Of a stretch of 21,951 nucleotides of DNA, positions 20,652-21,951 are shown one piece after another. A program made the position numbers and the translations under genes. Numbering within the stretch: the first letter of the stretch is position 1; each line of letters starts with the position of its first letter. The notes beneath the pieces are model-generated. The model worked only from the letters and a program-made list of their open reading frames with translations, was not told the origin of the DNA and did not search any database. The stretch is from Gammaproteobacteria bacterium (GTDB taxonomy: Bacteria; Pseudomonadota; Gammaproteobacteria; Steroidobacterales; Steroidobacteraceae), in the NCBI GenBank assembly GCA_027451085.1, contig DAIDKA010000089.1, forward strand, positions 1-21,951, in the 5' to 3' direction.

Positions 20652-21951
20652 GAGCCTGTCTGGATTTTTGTGTGCTGAGGCATAGCATGTCAACGAGGAA
20701 GGACATGTATGCAACGCAAGACGACGAAGAAAGCCCTGGCCCGGGCATCGGTGCCGCTGCCTGAGGGTGCTCAGGCGATAGTGGACCAGCTCGTTCAAGG
20801 TCCGATGACGGCCGAAGCGATCGAGATGCTGTCGGGTCAGCTGAAGAAGGCGCTGATTGAGCGCGCTTTGCAGGCGGAGCTGGGCCATCACCTGGCGCAT
20901 GAGGAGCCATCCGAGGAGGCGGTCAACCACCGTAACGGCAGCAGCGGCAAGACGGTACTGACCGGGGACGGACCGGTTCGGATCGATGTTCCCCGCGACC
21001 GCACCGGCACTTTCCAGCCGATCCTGATCCCCAAGCATGAGCGGCGATTCACCGGGTTCGACGACAAGATCATCGCGATGTACGCCCGTGGCATGACGGT
21101 GCGGGAGATTCAGGGATTCTTGCGCGAACAGTACGGCACGGAGGTGTCCCCGGAGTTCATCAGTTCCGTGACGGATGAGGTCATGGAGGAAGTCTCGCTG
21201 TGGCAGTCGCGGCCCCTGGAGACGATGTACCCGGTGGTGTTTTTCGACGCCCTGCGGGTGAAGATCCGCGAGGAAGCGGTGGTACGCAACAAGGCGGTGT
21301 ACCTGGCGCTGGGCGTCATGCGTGACGGGACCCGCGACATTTTAGGGATCTGGATCGAGAACACCGAGGGGGCGAAGTTCTGGATGCGGGTATTCAACGA
21401 ACTGAAGACCCGCGGCGTCCAGGACATCCTGATTGCGGTAACCGATGGGCTCAAGGGCATGGAGCAGGCTCTCGGGGCCGTCTTTCCCGCCACGACGCTG
21501 CAGACCTGCATCGTGCACCTGATCCGCACGAGCTTGGATTACGCGGGCTGGAAGGACCGTAAGGCGCTGGCCAAGGCTCTGCGGCCGATCTATACCGCCT
21601 CGAGCGCGGAGTCGGCGCTCACCGCGCTGCAGGAGTTTGAGGAGGGTCCTTACGGTCAACACTATCCGAGCGTGGCGGCCGGATGGCGGCGGGCCTGGGC
21701 GCAGGTGATCCCGTTCTTCGCGTTCCCGCCCGCCGTGCGCAAGGTGATTTACACCACCAACGCCATCGAGAGCGTGAACGCGCGGCTGCGCAAGATCATC
21801 AAAACCCGCGGCCACTTCCCGTCCGACGAGGCCGCCACGAAACTGATCTGGCTGGCGCTGCGCAACATCACGGCCGACTGGAGTCGCGCAAGCCACGACT
21901 GGAAGGCCGCTATGAACCAATTTGCCGTCCTGTACGCCGAGCGGTTTACCG
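20652..21951 (+). mobile_element. IS256-family insertion sequence, right end outside window
   Basis: The transposase gene at 20709 defines the element. The left terminus is probably near 20652 (GAGCCTGTCTGGATTTTTGT), a plausible terminal repeat for this family, but without the right end it cannot be confirmed. Only about 55 bp separate this element from the IS4-family insertion. Confidence 0.65.
20709..21951 (+). CDS. IS256-family (mutator-type) transposase, C-terminus cut by window edge
   Basis: The frame from ATG 20709 stays open for 414 codons to the window edge, close to the normal family length (about 400 aa), so nearly all of the protein is present. It begins MQRKTTKKALARASVPLPEG. The DDE catalytic residues are visible in VVFFDALRVKIRE, AVTDGLKGMEQAL and YTTNAIESVNARLRK, with the conserved TCIVHLIRTSL between the last two. 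RFTGFDDKIIAMYARGMTVREIQGFL is the typical DNA-binding helix-turn-helix region. AGGAAGG lies upstream at good spacing. An alternative ATG at 20705 leads to a short frame with an early stop and is not the start. Confidence 0.93.
   Translation, partial: MQRKTTKKALARASVPLPEGAQAIVDQLVQGPMTAEAIEMLSGQLKKALIERALQAELGHHLAHEEPSEEAVNHRNGSSGKTVLTGDGPVRIDVPRDRTGTFQPILIPKHERRFTGFDDKIIAMYARGMTVREIQGFLREQYGTEVSPEFISSVTDEVMEEVSLWQSRPLETMYPVVFFDALRVKIREEAVVRNKAVYLALGVMRDGTRDILGIWIENTEGAKFWMRVFNELKTRGVQDILIAVTDGLKGMEQALGAVFPATTLQTCIVHLIRTSLDYAGWKDRKALAKALRPIYTASSAESALTALQEFEEGPYGQHYPSVAAGWRRAWAQVIPFFAFPPAVRKVIYTTNAIESVNARLRKIIKTRGHFPSDEAATKLIWLALRNITADWSRASHDWKAAMNQFAVLYAERFT

Noticed and set aside
1..21951. 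CRISPR arrays, tRNA or rRNA genes
   Set aside because: No regularly spaced 25-40 bp repeats, no tRNA-like sequence at the integrase end and no rRNA motifs were found on reading both strands.

Overview
The window is a GC-rich chromosomal segment of a gammaproteobacterium. The block pilM-N-O-P-Q, aroK, aroB with a divergent PBP1a gene (mrcA) is a typical gammaproteobacterial arrangement, and rph, rdgB, hemW, yicC, rpmE and a Gram-negative type II citrate synthase agree with it. The lineage is not resolved further; a Chromatiales-like group is a guess from gene order. The two ends are accessory DNA and the middle is core genome.

Left edge (1-404): the N-terminal 63 codons of a P4-type tyrosine integrase, transcribed out of the window, with a promoter region carrying five copies of a TGTAGCT-type site. 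It abuts the 3' end of yicC, a gene whose 3' end is known as an island attachment site in other gammaproteobacteria. Then come yicC (minus) and, divergently, a tight operon of a PP2C phosphatase, rph, rdgB and hemW. A 402-bp gap follows, with an AT-rich core (35% G+C over 120 bases) flanked by DnaA-box sequences, including a perfect head-to-head pair. After it come rpmE with a strong terminator, then gltA. Convergent to gltA is a two-gene minus-strand unit: mrcA and a downstream gene with a nucleotidyltransferase-like motif.

The divergent mrcA/pilM region (9991-10394) holds the most informative element: a clear cyclic-di-GMP-I (GEMM) riboswitch aptamer facing pilM, about 300 nt upstream of its start codon, followed by an unexplained structured RNA segment and a second possible promoter. 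It implies that the type IV pilus alignment and secretin operon pilMNOPQ is tuned by c-di-GMP at the RNA level. aroK, aroB and a short-form dNTPase gene (dgt) follow.

Right edge (18327-21951): an accessory segment with a lower-GC gene resembling the DUF6502 family, a complete IS4-family element with perfect 18-bp terminal repeats and a 9-10 bp target duplication, and an IS256-family transposase gene that runs off the window. No tRNA, rRNA or CRISPR array was seen.
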